The notes: generated by a model not told the origin, from the sequence alone. A stretch of 26,966 nt of DNA from a virus (IMGVR_UViG_3300025736_000159:1-26966), one strand, 5' to 3'; counted from the stretch's first letter, positions 10,001 to 16,925 are shown. Numbers and translations are program-made.

Positions 10001-10402
10001 ACCCCGATGCAGTTGGTATTGAGAGGGATGGGTATTCACAATGCTGATGTGGAGCAGGAACGTAAGATGATGCAGTATTTGCTAGGCCAACGTGAGATGC
10101 TCAGGAAGTACAGGAGGGTGTGGATACATGAGCTGGCAAACAATAATATGGAGAAAGCCGCTAAGATAAGTAAGGAGTTCAGTGAGAAGTATCCGGAGCT
10201 GGGTAAATTGAAGGTACGGAAGTCTGATATACGGGCGTACAGGGATCGTAGGCATATAAACAGGATTCAGCGCGTACTGAAGGGCTTCCCCAAAGAGTAC
10301 AAGCCTTTGTTTTCGGAGTTCGCGGGGCAGGCCATACACAGTAAGATCGGGAACTACCTTGATACGGCCCCGGAGTCTTTAACCATGTTACTTGAGGATT
10401 GA
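7094..10402 (+). CDS. Large (1102-residue) putative DNA-ejection / internal virion protein
   Basis: The ATG at 7094 lies two bases after the previous stop, and its ribosome binding site AGGGGG is inside the preceding gene, so the two are translationally coupled. The protein is mainly helical and strongly basic overall. Hydrophobic stretches occur near residues 55-80 (NPMIIIGLAMMLGPWG) and 840-880 (Gly-rich, TMVGSAGLY). A segment near residue 745 reads PFAGSEKFNRLLAFYSS, a pattern I associate with large phage ejection proteins. No lysozyme or transglycosylase active site is visible at the N-terminus, unlike T7 gp16. It ends the rightward virion block and converges on the leftward replication block with only 27 bases between the stops. 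Role is inferred from size, order and composition. Confidence 0.58.
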   Translation: MVISRTMVFPSELYDRSSIALGNMASGDMGAAMTALISPMKLSPAEIKSIRSAFMPNEAAKKNPIMATAMDLATNPMIIIGLAMMLGPWGKIANPKQLNALLKEGKGFIKGSSPFLRGLFSDFTNYRNLWYKKDFLQLLGQQTNETILVQSKLEAKFDDLVAVMGQKLGRKLLKEDFMAIESYARGFNKTDNIFSVKYGDILGTKVPLMPKLQAKLGPVRLEAARKLKALYAEVDGLMTKGPGFAEHGGSAMHEMELKGFLMRSGTTGSDYFPARATIKSKAQEWLKLSSAELRRRYRETLNVALEGRTAGRSAATKGYSIPLQADLEMMKDYFDPVQYKKLLSIEPTNIENARKGLTNLTDDMIKFYGRKVMPKPISAKVKARVASQLKVVDQKIDAIRNIGVEHHMRDVGSLTPGRTISALNKAKLRALAAERDTIRSALRTPGGTVEEIEAGFEEVIEGIMKHLHVFESKSEIRSKLVKELAEAAKYRPKDIKGLVDLLSVEVGSVPRFGLRADVTMPRLFKAVSPTHNWWIKGYGPTMTNIVKTGDKWQQTMWGDYTAAMMRGMMNPKEFARNQFFRSTTRAAQEFLIQPGKAQNLIPSSTKQWMIDALGGSTGKLSATTFGGALASRMYASTLAMNMSPVSKNLLQNYITTLPIVGGKSMMKGMSRVTGGLGKLTNWRGVRVPGTGELAKSFEEAFTVVFPEYTGQFPSERIAQAMMTGDIAKEGQILGKLGGIRKIEKLMMMPFAGSEKFNRLLAFYSSHDWATKGGLAAADAAGMAGQLTRLTQFYGGTLGVPKWLRGVSAPARQFMHFPMRYLEFLYNSSRMMHPGGPLGEGARGITTGIMGRTMVGSAGLYTVAKNLLNTDVSGGLAFAALPFPQYESSPFYPFPLVPPAISAVGDVAKSVMTGNYEGLGGRMAGIALPGGLAARRAYRTFAPKYAGYKQRSAEGKIPVYNKDGALISEQTPMQLVLRGMGIHNADVEQERKMMQYLLGQREMLRKYRRVWIHELANNNMEKAAKISKEFSEKYPELGKLKVRKSDIRAYRDRRHINRIQRVLKGFPKEYKPLFSEFAGQAIHSKIGNYLDTAPESLTMLLED

Positions 10403-10429
10403 TCATGGGCTGAGCGATTACAGGATTGA

Positions 10430-11650
10430 TTATTCTTGCATTGCTGCTGGTGTTGATAGTGGTCGAGGATTAGGCAGGTGTGGGCCAGGAATGAACAGGC
10501 CTGTTTCATTAAGCACAGTTCTGATATTGGCTGACAAGGCATAGGTGTTATTGTTTGTGGTGTTTCTACGACTCTCTACTAGTATTGCGGTGTGCATAAA
10601 CTGTGAAATTATTGCAGCGAGGGAGGCCGGGGGGGTTCTGATGAGGGTCGCTAACTGGTTTATAGTGTATGATATGTTGGACTGGGGCTTTTGATAGAGT
10701 GCCATAAGTAGACGCCTGCGAATTGGGGATAACGTATCGATCACCACCCGAAGAACGAAGGAGGTATCAGAACCTGTCCAACTCTTTCTGTTGTCTGCGA
10801 TTATGCGACCGAGTCCGAGGGAGGTTAGTTGTTGCATCAGACGTGCTCCAGATTCCGCCTCTACGGGGGAGCCTTTGATGGGACTTGTTCGTAGAGTGGA
10901 TAACAACAGGGCAATACGGGCTAACTGACGGTCGGTGTCGGTGTCTATGGTTGGTAGAGGGTCGGTGAGGAAGGTTTGTTTTATCGTTAGGAGTTGAGCC
11001 TGTACTTTGCCTGCTAGTTGGGCTCTCCAGAGGGTTTTGGTGGCAAACTTGGTTGAGATGCTCATAAGGAAATCTATCTGGTCGTTGAATGATTTGGTTA
11101 CGCGACAGGTGCGGAAGGATACGAAGCGTTCACCAAGCTGCTGGTTGGATTCGTTGTAGGCATCTATGTAGTCAGTGACGGCTGCTATCACACCGAATTT
11201 TGATACATAGGAGCGTAAGCCTGAACGCCCCGATGGCTTGGCACAGTGGCCGTCGTAGGCATCCCGGAGGTCTCCGCATATCTTGGATACTTTGGTGGGG
11301 TTGTCTTGTAGCATGGCTGTCATGTCTTTCCAGATGAGTAGTTTACCATCAAGGAGTTTGATCAGGGAGGGGTCGTTACCTTCGGCGTCCTCGTAGCCGG
11401 AGAGGAGGGCGTTCTCTGTCATATTGGATATGAATATGTAATCTTTGTGGCCCATGTAAGGACGTAAACACTCGGTTTTGCTGGTGGACGGCGGGCCGAT
11501 GATGTAGCCCCAAACCGGTTCGGTCAGCTTTGGGTGTTTGTTTGCAGTATAGAGACTTATGATGTAGTCCACAACCATCAGGTCGTCCGTATCGAGGGTT
11601 AGAGCCTCCATGTACGCACTCCTGATGAGGGACAGTGCCGATTCAGCCAT
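10430..11650 (-). CDS. AAA+ / superfamily 3-like replicative helicase ATPase with C-terminal winged helix
   Basis: Encodes 406 residues; AAAGGAG lies nine to ten bases before the ATG and overlaps the stop of the upstream gene. Visible motifs are a Walker A GPPSTSKTE (residues 52-60, K58), a Walker B-like LLIWKDM (104-110, the usual acidic pair reduced to K-D), a sensor-1-like VIAAVTD near 153-160, and a GERFVSFR segment near 173-180 that fits an arginine finger. Residues about 325-385 resemble a winged helix. ATP-driven helicase or loader action in phage replication is the likely role, given polymerase, nuclease and single-strand binding genes in the same block. It is the most distal gene of the leftward block. 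The exact family is not certain. Confidence 0.7.
   Translation of the reverse strand: MAESALSLIRSAYMEALTLDTDDLMVVDYIISLYTANKHPKLTEPVWGYIIGPPSTSKTECLRPYMGHKDYIFISNMTENALLSGYEDAEGNDPSLIKLLDGKLLIWKDMTAMLQDNPTKVSKICGDLRDAYDGHCAKPSGRSGLRSYVSKFGVIAAVTDYIDAYNESNQQLGERFVSFRTCRVTKSFNDQIDFLMSISTKFATKTLWRAQLAGKVQAQLLTIKQTFLTDPLPTIDTDTDRQLARIALLLSTLRTSPIKGSPVEAESGARLMQQLTSLGLGRIIADNRKSWTGSDTSFVLRVVIDTLSPIRRRLLMALYQKPQSNISYTINQLATLIRTPPASLAAIISQFMHTAILVESRRNTTNNNTYALSANIRTVLNETGLFIPGPHLPNPRPLSTPAAMQE
10773..10782 (-). repeat. Dispersed GTTGGACAGG element, copy in helicase-like gene
   Basis: Exact match in the sense direction of its gene; its 16-base context is identical to the copies at 2893 and 21265. 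Confidence 0.75.
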
Positions 11651-11656
11651 AGTTGG

Positions 11657-12199
11657 TTACTCCTTTAGAAGGGGTCTCAGTAGTCCATCGGCAGTAACTG
11701 CTGCTATGTGCAGAACGGTGTAATCATTACCGTCGGTGCCAATAAGACTTTGGCAAATAGCGGTACTGCGTAGGTTGTTATCGACAGGTACACGTGCCGC
11801 CTCAGGCCAAATGTTTTCGGGTATGTATGCCCGCATTTCCTGATGGGTCTTGAGATAGGCTTTGACTCGTGCCAACCATACGGTGGGACCAAAGGGTTCT
11901 ATGGTGGGAAGGGCCTTTGATATTTTTATCAGATCGGTGGTACGTTTTGGGTGTTGTATTGTCAGACATAAACACTTGTGCATACCGACAAACTGGTTTC
12001 CGGGCAGGGGATACCATGCAAGACCAAACCTGCGGGGTATATAGATGTAGTAACCAGGGTTTGGGGTTTCCTGTTTATGTCGATATATGTTTATACTTAG
12101 AGCTACGGTAGGGGAATGTCCTTCTATGCAGGTCTGAAGTCCTTCTTTGACGATTCGTGCCCGTGCTCTTGGGTGCGAGGGGTCTACTTTGGGTTTCAT
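11657..12199 (-). CDS. Hypothetical protein of the replication block
   Basis: Encodes 180 residues. An upstream in-frame ATG at 12217 exists, but it lies in the T-tract of a terminator and lacks a ribosome binding site; ATG 12199 has AAAGG nine bases upstream, so I chose it. The sequence is mixed alpha/beta with a basic N-terminus and no motif I recognise. Its stop codon overlaps the ribosome binding site of the following helicase-like gene, so the two are probably coupled and may act together, for example as a primase-type or loader partner. That partnership is only positional inference. Confidence 0.6.
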   Translation of the reverse strand: MKPKVDPSHPRARARIVKEGLQTCIEGHSPTVALSINIYRHKQETPNPGYYIYIPRRFGLAWYPLPGNQFVGMHKCLCLTIQHPKRTTDLIKISKALPTIEPFGPTVWLARVKAYLKTHQEMRAYIPENIWPEAARVPVDNNLRSTAICQSLIGTDGNDYTVLHIAAVTADGLLRPLLKE

Positions 12200-12217
12200 T
12201 TTAGTTATACCTTTCAT

Positions 12218-12256
12218 AATAAAAAGGACTGACGGCAGGGTTAGCCACCGCCAGTC
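12218..12256 (-). terminator. Rho-independent terminator after the single-strand binding protein gene
   Basis: On the minus strand, GACTGGCGG pairs with CCGTCAGTC (nine pairs, one G-U) around a 12-base loop, followed directly by CTTTTTATT. It lies just after the stop of the single-strand binding protein gene. Some readthrough is needed to express the two distal genes unless they have a promoter I did not see. Confidence 0.75.
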
Positions 12257-12292
12257 TGGAGAGAAGAAACAACTACGCTTTTCACTACTTGA

Positions 12293-12811
12293 CTATTCAG
12301 TGGCTGCTTCGGGTTCAGTGGGTGGATCTACTGCTTCGGATTCAGAGGCTGCGGCGTCGATGACTTCAAGGAGAGAGACGTTGGTGAACTTCTTGCCGCT
12401 CTTGCGGCTGATACCACGCTCCACACCTGCGGTCACTACGGTGCCGACCGAACCTGCAACGATCTCGATAGATGCACGAAGGTCGTTAACGATACGCCCA
12501 GCCAGTACTGCTACGGCTGGCTTGAGGGAGTAGGCCAGGTTCTTCGAGTTGAAGAATCCAAGCGTGAACTCCTTGCCATTGAGATCGGGGTCGCCCTCTG
12601 CGATAAGGGTTCCGGTTAGCTTCCACCATGCAAGCGGGAGATCGCCCTTCTTGCTGATGCCTTTGTCGTACCCGCTGATCATGACGGTATACTCTCCGTC
12701 CGGGGGCATCCAACTACTGAACACATCAGCATCTGAATACTCCTTCTCGAAGTCGCCGAGTATAGATTCAAACTCAGCATCCAACTGTAAATCTTGTTCT
12801 GCTTCTGCCAT
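12293..12811 (-). CDS. Putative single-stranded DNA-binding protein (OB-fold, acidic tail)
   Basis: Encodes 172 residues from the ATG at 12811, preceded by AAAGGAG eight bases upstream. Residues about 35-130 contain a strand-rich PPDGEYTVMISGYD...LAWWKLTGTL...GKEFTLGFF pattern matching phage OB-fold single-strand binding proteins. The last 25 residues are Glu/Ala/Pro-rich and acidic, like the partner-binding tails of such proteins. It would coat single-stranded DNA for the polymerase and the Sak4-like ATPase encoded upstream. The gene is bracketed by terminator hairpins, and its ribosome binding site can pair with an upstream CCTTT, suggesting separate control of its level. Family assignment is by pattern only. 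Confidence 0.7.
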   Translation of the reverse strand: MAEAEQDLQLDAEFESILGDFEKEYSDADVFSSWMPPDGEYTVMISGYDKGISKKGDLPLAWWKLTGTLIAEGDPDLNGKEFTLGFFNSKNLAYSLKPAVAVLAGRIVNDLRASIEIVAGSVGTVVTAGVERGISRKSGKKFTNVSLLEVIDAAASESEAVDPPTEPEAATE

Positions 12812-12837
12812 TGCTATGACTCCTTTAATTAAAAGGT

Positions 12838-12870
12838 TAAAAAAATATGGGTTTTACGTAACGTATACCC
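12838..12870 (-). terminator. Rho-independent terminator after the RecA/Sak4-like gene
   Basis: On the minus strand, directly after the stop codon, GGGT pairs with ACCC around an inner ACG/CGT stem and a short loop, followed by ATATTTTTTT. The stem is modest but the T-tract is long. It separates the Sak4-like gene from the single-strand binding protein gene. Confidence 0.6.
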
Positions 12871-13857
12871 TTACATTCCAATCTTTGTTTTTATACTGGC
12901 TATTGCTTCGTCGTACGCCTCCTTGAATACTCCCCAACCAGTCTTGGCATCGAGGTATTCTGGTAGGTCTATCTGGGTTCGCATGGTGGGTACTCCGCGA
13001 CGCTTGCTGACCTTAGAACCAAACTCAGGTGTATTGGCTACATTCAACACTACTCGGGTGACTGTTTCATCCCCAGACCTGACCTTTATCTTCTGGCCTT
13101 TGACTGTTTTAACCAAATACTTAGGTACAGTATGAGAGACAGGGCTAATCATGCAGGACAGTTCGCTGTTACGCATGATCTGGTGTGCGAATGAGTTAAA
13201 TAATACAGGTCTAAGCACGGTACGCTCTGCTTTACCAACCACGATACTCTTTTCAGTCAGATGACCGACTACCGTCCACGCGTACCCAGCACGCTCCAGG
13301 CGTCCGATGTAATCCCAGGTGGCATTACGGAGTATGGAGTAACCAGCCCCGTGCGAGCCATACATGGTGATGTCTACACAATCGTACTGCAGAGATAGTG
13401 GGGCATTCATTACTTCGAGCAACTGGTCGATGGTATCTATAACTACCCGATCAAAAGGCCGGTTCTTGCTGGCACCGTCAGCCTCAAGCTGGGAGACAAT
13501 AGCATCCAGCTGTTCTTTGTTCTTTACGTATAGCCTATGGGCTTTGGTGTTGGGTATGCCGCTTGCCCCCTTCTCGAAATCGAGGATGAGGGTACGGGGA
13601 CTACTGGATACGAAGGTAGTCTTGCCTCCACCAGGAGGGCCGATGATGAACATACGAACTTCGTTTGCCTTAACCGGATCATACCCAGTCTTAACGCCGA
13701 GGTTAAGGTACGCCGACGGCAGAGACTGCGGCCTTATCTCAGTCATAGTATTAGGCGTCTGCGTTTGGGGCTTTGGGGGTAGCTTTGCCTTTGCCTTTTC
13801 CTTTGCCTTTGCTACGGCTACTTGTAGGGGTGTTGGTGGTGGTGTTGGTACTGGCAT
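12871..13857 (-). CDS. RecA-like / Sak4-type recombination ATPase
   Basis: Encodes 328 residues. Walker A is GPPGGGKTT (residues 73-81, K79) and the Walker B-like strand is RVVIDTID around 137-144. LILDFEKGA near 90-98 is typical of phage Sak4/AAA_24 proteins, single-domain RecA relatives that promote strand annealing or exchange together with a single-strand binding protein. The first 38 residues are a Pro/Lys/Ala tail encoded inside the end of the upstream nuclease gene. ATG 13857 has a perfect AAGGAG seven bases upstream. An internal ATG at 13746, just after the nuclease stop, would give the bare ATPase but has no ribosome binding site. Both forms are possible. Confidence 0.8.
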   Translation of the reverse strand: MPVPTPPPTPLQVAVAKAKEKAKAKLPPKPQTQTPNTMTEIRPQSLPSAYLNLGVKTGYDPVKANEVRMFIIGPPGGGKTTFVSSSPRTLILDFEKGASGIPNTKAHRLYVKNKEQLDAIVSQLEADGASKNRPFDRVVIDTIDQLLEVMNAPLSLQYDCVDITMYGSHGAGYSILRNATWDYIGRLERAGYAWTVVGHLTEKSIVVGKAERTVLRPVLFNSFAHQIMRNSELSCMISPVSHTVPKYLVKTVKGQKIKVRSGDETVTRVVLNVANTPEFGSKVSKRRGVPTMRTQIDLPEYLDAKTGWGVFKEAYDEAIASIKTKIGM

Positions 13858-15037
13858 TTTGTTTCTCCTTAGTTATAGGTTTCGATTCTTGTTCGGATTC
13901 TTGTTCAGATTCTTGTAGGGGGGCGGGTATGTTTGGGGTTAGGGGCATCTTGGGCTCTACTACCACGAAGTGTTGGTGGAGGAGAGCAGGCCAGGCAGCC
14001 ATGCTGGTGTTACAGAGCATGTAATAATCGCATACACGCTGGTAATCCTTACAGGTTGCTGTGGTGGTGTCCCGCGGGAACATATCTACGAATAGAGAGC
14101 CTGGCAGGTCTTTGGGGGGCATAGCACGTTGATAGGCACTACAGACACGCAGATTACCGTATAGTTCCGGGTTGTCCAGCGGCTCATTGTAGAGTATTGA
14201 GAATGAGCGGATGGCCTTCTTGCCCTGCTGGATGTACCAGCTGCGACAGCGTTTGACGTAGGCATCGAAGTTGGCATCCTTCTTACAGAATTTAATGGTA
14301 GGCATTTGTAAGAGGTCAAGGATGAATCCCTTGGGTGCTTTCTTCACTATGGCGGAAGCTAACAACCGGTACATTCTACACTGCAGGCTGAATTGATATC
14401 CGGTTAGGGTGTACTCTACGTCTCTACTTGTGGACTTGAAGTCTCGTATGTAGGCGTCACCGGTGTCCTTGTTGATGAGTACCTGATCGACCGTACCGCC
14501 GATGGCTACCTTGGTTGTGGTGCCGTCGTGCATGTCCAGATCGACGTAGATATAGATCAATTTCTCTTTGGCTATAATCTCATGGTTGTCAGGGGTAGGG
14601 AAGTTCGCCCAGTAAATCTCGGCTATCATCAGGGCCTTGTTGAAGTAGTCTTTTATCTGTTTAATTACCGAGGCCAAATCGCCCAGCAGGTCCTCACCGG
14701 CATCTATACGCAGGGTGAGCTTCTGCATCTGAGCAGCAACCTCGTCGCGTACTATATATACGCCATCTGGCCCAACCTCCATCAATCGGTGTACGAGATG
14801 ACCCTGAGAGCGGGCACCGGCATCAGCGGAGAACTTGGGACGCAGGCACCATCGATCTCTGTACATAAACTTACGCTTACACCTCAGACAGGTACTCATA
14901 CTGGACTGGTGGAGTGGCTGCATATAGCAGGTCAACTCCGAAGTGTCATTTACATCTATAGGTAGTGTCTGTGGCACGTATGACTCTTCCGGTTGTTCAA
15001 CAGGTGCGGCGGCGGGGGGGAGAATTAGTTTGCTCAT
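13751..15037 (-). CDS. PD-(D/E)XK nuclease, Cas4/AddB/RecB-like
   Basis: Encodes 428 residues. A RSQGHLVHRLME segment near residues 77-86 (H83) matches the N-terminal His motif of RecB-type nucleases. GTVDQV supplies D184, IRDFKST supplies D199 and K201, and YQFSLQCRMYRLL is the downstream Gln/Tyr helix. Cysteines occur early (C50, C53, C64) and late (CKDYQRVCDYYMLC), suggesting a metal or Fe-S cluster as in Cas4 and AddB. It likely resects or trims DNA in phage recombination. The C-terminal 35 residues are a Ser/Thr then Lys-Gly repeat tail whose DNA also codes for the start of the Sak4-like protein in another frame (13751-13857). The start has AGAAAGG upstream. Confidence 0.82.
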   Translation of the reverse strand: MSKLILPPAAAPVEQPEESYVPQTLPIDVNDTSELTCYMQPLHQSSMSTCLRCKRKFMYRDRWCLRPKFSADAGARSQGHLVHRLMEVGPDGVYIVRDEVAAQMQKLTLRIDAGEDLLGDLASVIKQIKDYFNKALMIAEIYWANFPTPDNHEIIAKEKLIYIYVDLDMHDGTTTKVAIGGTVDQVLINKDTGDAYIRDFKSTSRDVEYTLTGYQFSLQCRMYRLLASAIVKKAPKGFILDLLQMPTIKFCKKDANFDAYVKRCRSWYIQQGKKAIRSFSILYNEPLDNPELYGNLRVCSAYQRAMPPKDLPGSLFVDMFPRDTTTATCKDYQRVCDYYMLCNTSMAAWPALLHQHFVVVEPKMPLTPNIPAPLQESEQESEQESKPITKEKQNASTNTTTNTPTSSRSKGKGKGKGKATPKAPNADA

Positions 15038-15059
15038 AGCGGTTCCTTTCTACTTCAGC

Positions 15060-15080
15060 GGGGATAAGTTCCGATTCCCC
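15060..15080. other. Inverted repeat between small gene and nuclease gene
   Basis: GGGGA pairs with TCCCC around an 11-base loop. It sits just upstream of the nuclease ribosome binding site. No T-tract follows on the leftward transcript, so a processing or stabilising hairpin is more likely than a terminator. Confidence 0.45.
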
Positions 15081-15105
15081 TGTGTTATTATTTTTTAGGG
15101 TTAGG

Positions 15106-15438
15106 TTAATTTAGGTTTCCTTTTCTGAGGCGATCAAACCACGGCTGCTTCTGTGCCTCTTTGCCATGTAGGGCTTTGTGTTCATCTACAATCTTCTCTA
15201 ACGCTTCATTCACAGCAGCGTCGTCAATATCAAGTGCCGAAGTCTCCGGTGTTGCGGTATCCACTGTTAGATTGATCTTGGATATCAGAAAATCACGTAT
15301 CGAGATATAAGCAACGGGGTCTACTAGTGTGACACAAGATTCAGATTTAATATTACCCTCAGACGCAGGCATAAGCAGTATTGGGGGACATCCGTCAGGG
15401 CTCAGATGCTTCAGCATATTGTCACCGGGGGTATTCAT
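15106..15438 (-). CDS. Small hypothetical protein, first gene after the internal leftward promoter
   Basis: Encodes 110 residues; TTAAGGAG lies six bases before the ATG at 15438. The middle (residues 30-60) is strand/helix mixed with VAYISIRDFLISKI, and the end is a charged helix finishing QPWFDRLRKGNLN. No known motif. It is the first gene downstream of the strong promoter at 15518-15546 and shares its leader with the GTTGGACAGG element and a stable hairpin. Being promoter-proximal in the recombination sub-operon, it could be a regulator or nuclease partner, but nothing in the sequence proves that. Confidence 0.6.
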   Translation of the reverse strand: MNTPGDNMLKHLSPDGCPPILLMPASEGNIKSESCVTLVDPVAYISIRDFLISKINLTVDTATPETSALDIDDAAVNEALEKIVDEHKALHGKEAQKQPWFDRLRKGNLN

Positions 15439-15463
15439 TGTTTCTCCTTAAGAAAATAAGTGC

Positions 15464-15495
15464 CGGGAGTGATAAGGAATCCTTACCTACTCCCG
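15464..15495 (-). promoter_or_regulatory. Leader hairpin in 5' UTR of the recombination sub-operon
   Basis: CGGGAGT pairs with ACTCCCG, and inside it TAAGG pairs with CCTTA. The hairpin starts about 17 bases after the predicted transcription start and directly abuts the GTTGGACAGG element on its 5' side. No T-tract follows. It may protect the mRNA end or act in attenuation. Confidence 0.6.
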
Positions 15496-15496
15496 A

Positions 15497-15506
15497 CCTG
15501 TCCAAC
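15497..15506 (-). repeat. Dispersed GTTGGACAGG element at a promoter start point
   Basis: Exact match in the direction of transcription, located at about +5 to +15 of the promoter at 15518-15546 and abutting the leader hairpin. This placement suggests a binding site that blocks or modulates initiation or early elongation. Confidence 0.8.
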
Positions 15507-15517
15507 TCGTTCCATAT

Positions 15518-15546
15518 AATATATTGAAACTCTCTCGGGTTGTCAA
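15518..15546 (-). promoter_or_regulatory. Strong sigma70-type promoter, leftward
   Basis: On the minus strand a perfect -35 TTGACA (15541-15546) is followed by 17 bases and a -10 TATATT (15518-15523). Predicted start is near 15511, which is where the dispersed repeat GAGTTGGACAGGT begins. It would drive the 110-residue gene, nuclease, Sak4-like and downstream genes. Confidence 0.85.
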
Positions 15547-15574
15547 GAGAAAAATAAAAAAATTTCAATATTTT

Positions 15575-15946
15575 TTACGTATAGTCATCGTACCCAAATA
15601 CAATCACTGCTCCAGCAGCACTACCGTCTACGGTAGGGGTTACCCTAAGTATTGCATTTTCAGGAAGAACTACGGTATGGGGAAAATTCATGGGTACTGT
15701 ACCGATAGCACCAACATAGAATATTGCACCACCAAACAAATCTACTGAGGCAGCTTCTCCCACCTTAGACTGGAAGGAGTAGCCTGATGCCGTAACATTT
15801 GATAGTGTTATACCTGTTATGCTAATACGTTTGTTAGCCCCGGGAGATGCTAATACAGTCATCTCAGCGGTGCCAGCTGGAGGTACGCTGGCGGGCCAAC
15901 GGGTTGAGTTCTCTACTCTTATTGGTCTTACTTCTATTGAGGCCAT
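15575..15946 (-). CDS. Beta-sandwich-like protein, paralogue 1 of a tandem pair
   Basis: Encodes 123 residues from ATG 15946 with AAGAAAGG upstream. Predicted almost entirely beta. It shares with its upstream neighbour the start (EVRPIR.ENSTRWPA), the SPGANKRI.IT segment, FPHT.VLPENA and the end FGYDDY, so the two arose by duplication. Small beta-rich phage proteins of this size are often capsid decoration or head-fibre proteins, which would be unusual inside a replication block on the opposite strand. An alternative is a secreted or host-directed binding protein. Function not proven. Confidence 0.65.
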   Translation of the reverse strand: MASIEVRPIRVENSTRWPASVPPAGTAEMTVLASPGANKRISITGITLSNVTASGYSFQSKVGEAASVDLFGGAIFYVGAIGTVPMNFPHTVVLPENAILRVTPTVDGSAAGAVIVFGYDDYT

Positions 15947-15973
15947 TATGTTACCTTTCTTGTACTTTTACAT

Positions 15974-16345
15974 TTAAATATAATCGTCATATCCGAAGGC
16001 TACTACACCACCCAGGCTATTAAGATCGCTTGATAATGTTACCTGCAGGGCTGCATTTTCAGGTAGAACCAACGTGTGAGGAAAATTCAATACTACCGTA
16101 GTTGCGGTAGCGACTATGTAGCCATCCGCAAGGAGGTTTACTGATGCTGCTGACCCTACCTTAGATAGAAAATTAAAAGATGAGGCTGTTGCAGGAGGTA
16201 CCGATACGATTAGCTGCGTGATATTAATGCGCTTATTGGCACCCGGGGAGGTTAATAGTACTTGTTCGGCGGTGCCGTCAGGGGCTATCCCGGCGGGCCA
16301 ACGGGTTGAGTTCTCGCAGCGTATTGGTCTTACTTCGCTTGGCAT
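15974..16345 (-). CDS. Beta-sandwich-like protein, paralogue 2 of a tandem pair
   Basis: Encodes 123 residues, the same length as its paralogue, from ATG 16345 with AAGAAAGG upstream. Conserved blocks are EVRPIR.ENSTRWPA near the start, TSPGANKRINIT in the first third, NFPHTLVLPENAALQV and the terminal AFGYDDYI. Differences cluster in the middle (residues 50-85), where loops of a beta-sandwich would vary. The pair follows the ERCC4-type nuclease gene and precedes the internal promoter. Product probably multimeric and possibly displayed on the virion; this is inferred from fold style only. Confidence 0.65.
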   Translation of the reverse strand: MPSEVRPIRCENSTRWPAGIAPDGTAEQVLLTSPGANKRINITQLIVSVPPATASSFNFLSKVGSAASVNLLADGYIVATATTVVLNFPHTLVLPENAALQVTLSSDLNSLGGVVAFGYDDYI

Positions 16346-16358
16346 AAATTTACCTTTC

Positions 16359-16922
16359 TTATTTGTTATTTTGTTCTTGTATTTGTCTCATTGCGTATCC
16401 GAGCATCAGGTGCACGACAGCTGTACCCAGTGCCCTGCGTGATGTCGTACTACTGGACCTTGAGGCCCAGAGTAAATTGAAGTTATATTTTGCAACTATT
16501 CTGCAGAGACGGTGCATTACTTTTTCGGGGTAGACGGTATCGCTGCTGCGTAGTATCTGGGATGGGCTTAGCTCAAGGAGGAGAACGGGGTGTTTAACCT
16601 TGGCTAACTTGTTGAATGCTTTGGCCTGTCTGATCTGATCTTTGGGGTCGTAGAAGTTCTTGAGTAACTCTAGGACAGATGCTTTACGTTCCACGACACA
16701 AAGGTCAGGGTAGTTCTTGAGCCGGTAGTCACCTGCGTCCAGTTTTATTGATTCGGTGGCTACAGGCACACGAAGTATCTGCTTGAAGTTCTGTGCCTGT
16801 AGTGGGTTGTCTACGACTATGTGGCTGGGAAAGAGAAGAGGGTATTTCTCACGCGTGTCTATCTGTACGATCAGTTTGTCGGGCAGTCCGTATTTCAGCA
16901 GGCCGTTTATTTGCTTACTCAT
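16359..16922 (-). CDS. ERCC4-type nuclease
   Basis: Encodes 187 residues. The XPF/ERCC4 signature is clear: VQIDTREK at residues 19-26 (D22, R24), then LDAGDYRL at 61-68 (D65), then CVVERKAS at 75-82 (E78, R79, K80). These are the metal-binding acidic residues and ERK triad of structure-specific endonucleases. The 187-residue length is that of a stand-alone nuclease domain without helicase or helix-hairpin-helix parts, as in other phages. It lies three bases after the polymerase fusion gene, so the two are cotranscribed, pointing to processing of replication or recombination branch structures. Confidence 0.88.
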   Translation of the reverse strand: MSKQINGLLKYGLPDKLIVQIDTREKYPLLFPSHIVVDNPLQAQNFKQILRVPVATESIKLDAGDYRLKNYPDLCVVERKASVLELLKNFYDPKDQIRQAKAFNKLAKVKHPVLLLELSPSQILRSSDTVYPEKVMHRLCRIVAKYNFNLLWASRSSSTTSRRALGTAVVHLMLGYAMRQIQEQNNK

Positions 16923-16925
16923 ATA

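Noticed and set aside
10403-10429. Bidirectional terminator between convergent blocks
   Set aside because: Only a repeated AGGATTGAT is visible; there is no stem with a T-tract on either strand.
13364-13918. 184-codon plus-strand frame over the Sak4-like and nuclease genes
   Set aside because: Low-complexity Phe/Gly/Ser shadow of the Lys-rich repeat on the other strand; the minus strand carries clear Walker and nuclease motifs.
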